Shown here: positions 61,582-64,000 of the stretch, one piece after another
Layout: each line of letters starts with the position of its first letter
How positions within the stretch are numbered: position 1 is the stretch's first letter
Origin: Candidatus Woesebacteria bacterium
Lineage (GTDB): Bacteria > Patescibacteriota > Microgenomatia > UBA1406 > GWC2-37-13
DNA length: 64,000 nt
Direction of reading: 5' to 3'
Assembly: GCA_020429045.1 (NCBI GenBank)
Contig: JAGQLS010000003.1
Coordinates: forward strand, 51,486 to 115,485
Notes under the pieces: model-generated
What the model was told of the DNA's origin: nothing
Seen by the model: only the letters and a program-made list of their open reading frames with translations
The model's database searches: none
Program-made: the position numbers and the translations under genes

Positions 61582-62100
61582 TTAGTAGGAAACCTTCATC
61601 TCGTCAAATCCGATCTTAGACGTTCCGTTGCAAGGGTTGTCGTCTAACCAGATGTTTACAATGCCATACCACCAAGGGTCTGATGGATCCGTTCTGACCC
61701 AGGAATCGTAGTAGGCATTCTGGTTAATGCTAAAATGATACTGACTTGCAGTATTGTACGTCAGCGTATAGGGAGCGGCCCCATTTGTAGCATTTGTACC
61801 TGGAATGTAGGTATCATGCGTTGCCCAGTTCACTGAGCCAGCGTCATTCCTCCACCTAGCATAGTTGCTTAGACTACAGCCTGACCAAGTATATTTCATG
61901 TAGGTTGGACTACAGCTTCCACTGTCGTAACAATAACCTTCATTATTTACTTGGTACCAATAGGCGCCTGGCCCGTATTCATCGTAATAACTTCCGTTAT
62001 TAGCATAAATGTATACTTGGGCATGGGCAGCCGATGCTCCGGTGGCGAGCATGAAGACACCTACAACAAGTCCTAATAGTGTCTTTCCAAGATTTTTCAT
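61582..62100 (-). CDS. Small secreted protein of unknown function
   Basis: 172 residues. A classic signal peptide (LGKTLLGLVVGVFMLATGAS, cut after AHA) precedes a Tyr/Trp/Asn/Gly-rich, Cys-containing mature part (YDEYGPGAYWYQVNNEGYCY; NDAGSVNWATHDTYIPGTNA; WWYGIVNIWLDDNPCNGTSK). Four or more Cys suggest disulphides. The composition recalls beta-gamma-crystallin/lactococcin-972-like exported proteins, but no family is certain. The AAAGGAGGTGAAAAAAC ribosome site implies strong translation. It is 40 bases downstream of the PepSY-like secreted protein. Confidence 0.65.
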   Translation of the reverse strand: MKNLGKTLLGLVVGVFMLATGASAAHAQVYIYANNGSYYDEYGPGAYWYQVNNEGYCYDSGSCSPTYMKYTWSGCSLSNYARWRNDAGSVNWATHDTYIPGTNATNGAAPYTLTYNTASQYHFSINQNAYYDSWVRTDPSDPWWYGIVNIWLDDNPCNGTSKIGFDEMKVSY

Positions 62101-62140
62101 AGTTTTTTCACCTCCTTTCTTTTTGTTTTTCTCTCACTTA

Positions 62141-62878
62141 TTAAATACTCAGCGTATTGGTATAGCTGAGTAGATCGCCACCGACAGTTAGTCCGACCTG
62201 TACAAATGGCTTGGTACCATCAACCTCTTTAGAGGAGTCTGTCCATCTGAAGAAGTAGTTTGTACCGCCTTTTTCGCCAATGCTGGCTTCCAACTGACCA
62301 AGGTCAGCTCCAGGAGCCATTTTAGCGATTAGCGTCTGAGCCTGTGCTTCTAAGTCTTCCTTAGAGAATTTAGAATCGGTGTTGTACACCTTAGCTTCAT
62401 CCCCAGGCATCATAGGAGCTGGACCGAATTGAATGATCTCATTGGTCCTCATGTCAACCTCGACATAATCGGGTCCTACTCGATAAAATTCAGCATTGAC
62501 TGTGTGGTCATAGCTTGATCGAGAAGTAGAGACATATTCTGGATTGAGAGAATCATTGTCCATAAAAGCTCTTATACTTGCTACGGCACCAGCTCTTTCG
62601 GATGCTGGACGAGCCAAAGTTTCCTCTTTGGCATTTGACGCTTCTCTACGTAGCTGGTCAATTTGTTTAGCAGAGTTACCAGTGAATGCAACTTCACCGT
62701 GTTGATCTGTTTCCAAATTACCTTTAGCATCTGCTTGTTGAGCGATCTCTTTAATCTGGTTAGTGAGAGAGTCTAACCTTTCTTGTGGATCTAGCCCCTG
62801 AGCAGAAACGGCTGTCACTCCAACGACTACCGCTGCTAGAGCGAGAGAAGGGAGTATAAATTTGACTTTTCCTTTCAT
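62141..62878 (-). CDS. Secreted PepSY-like protein
   Basis: 245 residues with a signal peptide (FILPSLALAAVVVGVTAVSA). The mature part has a helical stretch (LDSLTNQIKEIAQQADAKGN), then two PepSY-like units: VGPDYVEVDMRTNEIIQFGP and SKFSKEDLEAQAQTLIAKMA, ending in NYFFRWTDSSKEVDGTKPFV and QVGLTVGGDLLSYTNTLSI. The last segments recur in the neighbouring gene at 63110 (DVKTNQIIKMEP; TTYSITWS; AGQMISFSN), so the two are paralogues. A strong ribosome site AAAGGAGGTGAAAAAA precedes the ATG. The role may be in envelope stress or peptidase control. Confidence 0.7.
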   Translation of the reverse strand: MKGKVKFILPSLALAAVVVGVTAVSAQGLDPQERLDSLTNQIKEIAQQADAKGNLETDQHGEVAFTGNSAKQIDQLRREASNAKEETLARPASERAGAVASIRAFMDNDSLNPEYVSTSRSSYDHTVNAEFYRVGPDYVEVDMRTNEIIQFGPAPMMPGDEAKVYNTDSKFSKEDLEAQAQTLIAKMAPGADLGQLEASIGEKGGTNYFFRWTDSSKEVDGTKPFVQVGLTVGGDLLSYTNTLSI

Positions 62879-62910
62879 ATTTTTTCACCTCCTTTCTGGT
62901 GTATATTTAT

Positions 62911-62944
62911 AAAAAAACCCAGGACTTATTAGTAACCTGAGTTT
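62911..62944 (-). terminator. Intrinsic terminator or attenuator between the paralogous genes
   Basis: On the minus strand AAACTCAGG (62944-62936) pairs with CCTGGGTTT (62923-62915), all 9 positions including one G-U, followed by a U-run. It lies 165 bases after the stop of the 63110 gene and only 16 bases before the ribosome site of the 62141 gene, so it could end the first or attenuate the second. Confidence 0.7.
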
Positions 62945-63003
62945 CAAGGGAAGGAAAGATTTGAGAAGAACTAAAAGCGGAAGGTATTAAGGTCATATTG
63001 AGA

Positions 63004-63048
63004 TGGTATCTAGTAAGTAATCTCTTACATTTCTTACTTCTCATACCA
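63004..63048. other. Imperfect hairpin in the gap before the PepSY-like gene
   Basis: TGGTAT (63004-63009) pairs with ATACCA (63043-63048) and AGTAAG (63012-63017) with CTTACT (63033-63038). It is in the 231-base gap 62879-63109. It may be an operator or an RNA element; no promoter is clear. Confidence 0.35.
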
Positions 63049-63109
63049 CAAGTATTTCAGAATGATTTGCTAATGTCAAGCTCTGTTTTTCTCTGGGAGT
63101 TTATGGCGA

Positions 63110-64000
63110 TTACTGTAATTTCTCGTTTGAGAAACTTATCATCTGACCCGCTTGTGTGTAGACAATACTAATATGGGTATCCTCTTTGGACCATGTGATT
63201 GAGTAGGTAGTATTTCCTGCCTCGTTACTTTTTGACACACTGTTTAGTTCAAACTGGGTAAGGTCAAATTTACCGACTGAGTTTTCGTGGTCTGTTAGGA
63301 ACTTGCGAGCAATTTCTTCAGTTTCCTTTAGTGAATATCTGTATGTGTAATCAAGATTCTTTTTAGGACTATGCCACATTGAACCATCATCACTTTCACC
63401 CCAAGTGCCTTGTAAGGGTTCCATTTTAATTATTTGGTTTGTTTTAACGTCTATTACGAAGTAATCAAAGTCCAACGTATACGTTTCTGTTTTTACCTCC
63501 TCATCCGCATTATTGGGGTTTCTGTTAACGCATTCATACTCAACTTCAGCCCCTGGTTTTCCAACGAAGTCTCTTATAGCAGAAATTGCCATCTCCTGTT
63601 CTTCTGGGGAACAAGCGCTTACTAAACACCACTCATTTTGAGCTTGTTTATACCTTTGGCTACCCTTATCTCTGTAGTCTGGGTTACTACTTAAAAGTTG
63701 AGTCAATTCTTCTTGTAGTGCGTTCCTTAGGTTTACCAAAGCTTCAATGATAGGAGATTTAGCAAATGCGGTCGAACTTCCAAGCACGCTAACAAACAAA
63801 ACTATTACAACAACTGTCGCAAAGGCTAGGGGAAACTGAAACGACCAGAATGATCTTGTTGGTTTAAAGTCTTCTAATTCTTCTTCAAGCTCTTTTTCTC
63901 GCTGTATTCTGGCCAGTATCTGTTTTTCCACTGCACTAATGTGCCTGATATCTTTTTTGGCCTGTTGGTTGAAATGGTCTTTTATTACTGCTCTTAATTT
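63110..64000 (-). CDS. Anti-sigma/PepSY-like membrane protein, N-terminus outside the window
   Basis: The frame is open to the right edge. The first visible residues are KLRAVIKDHFNQQAKKDIRH, with no start codon in good context; the GTG at 63929-63931 lies inside this helical stretch, so the true start is beyond 64000. One membrane helix (FPLAFATVVVIVLFVSVLGS) separates a charged cytoplasmic helix pair (KQILARIQREKELEEELEDF), like that of anti-sigma factors, from an exported part with PepSY-like units (YFVIDVKTNQIIKMEPLQGT; LKETEEIARKFLTDHENSVG). It may sense envelope state and hold a sigma factor; no sigma gene is in view. Confidence 0.65.
   Translation of the reverse strand, partial: KLRAVIKDHFNQQAKKDIRHISAVEKQILARIQREKELEEELEDFKPTRSFWSFQFPLAFATVVVIVLFVSVLGSSTAFAKSPIIEALVNLRNALQEELTQLLSSNPDYRDKGSQRYKQAQNEWCLVSACSPEEQEMAISAIRDFVGKPGAEVEYECVNRNPNNADEEVKTETYTLDFDYFVIDVKTNQIIKMEPLQGTWGESDDGSMWHSPKKNLDYTYRYSLKETEEIARKFLTDHENSVGKFDLTQFELNSVSKSNEAGNTTYSITWSKEDTHISIVYTQAGQMISFSNEKLQ

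Noticed and set aside
1..64000. Reassigned UGA codons as in Gracilibacteria.
   Set aside because: Several genes end in TGA at sensible places and long genes have no internal TGA in need of reading.

Overview
The window looks like part of a low-GC bacterial chromosome, most likely from the Candidate Phyla Radiation (Patescibacteria). This rests on gene content, not on a marker gene: a short RRM-type RNA-binding protein, a Wzx-like flippase beside a GT39 glycosyltransferase, many short membrane-anchored proteins of unknown function, and a diversity-generating retroelement. TGA is used as an ordinary stop (for example at 2228-2230), so the UGA-to-glycine code of Gracilibacteria does not apply. 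Several strongly translated genes carry a nearly full-length Shine-Dalgarno (AAAGGAGGTGA).

Layout. (1) 1-7.4 kb: host envelope and housekeeping genes (RRM protein tail, flippase, GT39 glycosyltransferase, RelA/SpoT-type HD protein, methyltransferase, permease). (2) 7.5-13.6 kb: an accessory patch of unrelated genes (VOC-like protein, arginase-family enzyme, free-standing B3/B4 tRNA-editing domain, APH-type kinase, UDG-like protein), punctuated by three dispersed copies of one short sequence. (3) 14.0-32.9 kb, all on the minus strand: the late region of a probably short-tailed phage, with scaffold, SU10-type capsid, fibre and adhesin proteins, a KhpA-like KH protein, PGRP amidase, an 1800-residue polyvalent protein with two ADP-ribosyltransferase-like domains, M23 endolysin and two holin-like proteins. 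The portal gene lies apart at 45.1-47.0 kb. No terminase, integrase or replication gene is present. (4) 33.1-45.1 kb, between the portal and the other head genes: a complete diversity-generating retroelement (avd, template repeat, reverse transcriptase, and a 1530-residue surface protein with its variable repeat), followed by a MacB-like ABC transporter, plus an XRE regulator and a TPR-HEPN protein. (5) 47.3-57.1 kb, plus strand: a tightly packed five-gene putative defence operon (excisionase-like HTH, PLD-SNF2 helicase, N6-adenine methyltransferase, DUF4365 protein, DUF2779 nuclease), followed by a trypsin-like protease, a zinc-ribbon protein and a HEPN-like protein. (6) 60.3-64 kb, minus strand: small secreted or membrane-anchored envelope proteins, including an anti-sigma/PepSY-like pair and a MltG-like fragment.

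How the parts work together. In the retroelement, 11 of the 12 differences between template and variable repeat fall at template adenines on the coding strand, the signature of adenine-specific mutagenic retrohoming. The diversified site lies in an FGE/C-type-lectin-like domain in the first quarter of the target, not at its C-terminus; about five FN3-like modules follow it. A GC-rich hairpin lies about 36 bp beyond the 3' end of the variable repeat. The portal gene and the head operon are each preceded by the same leader motif plus a strong intrinsic terminator, which suggests attenuation or antitermination of late genes. The helicase-methyltransferase-DUF4365-DUF2779 operon lacks the hallmark genes of BREX and DISARM and is the best candidate here for an undescribed defence system.
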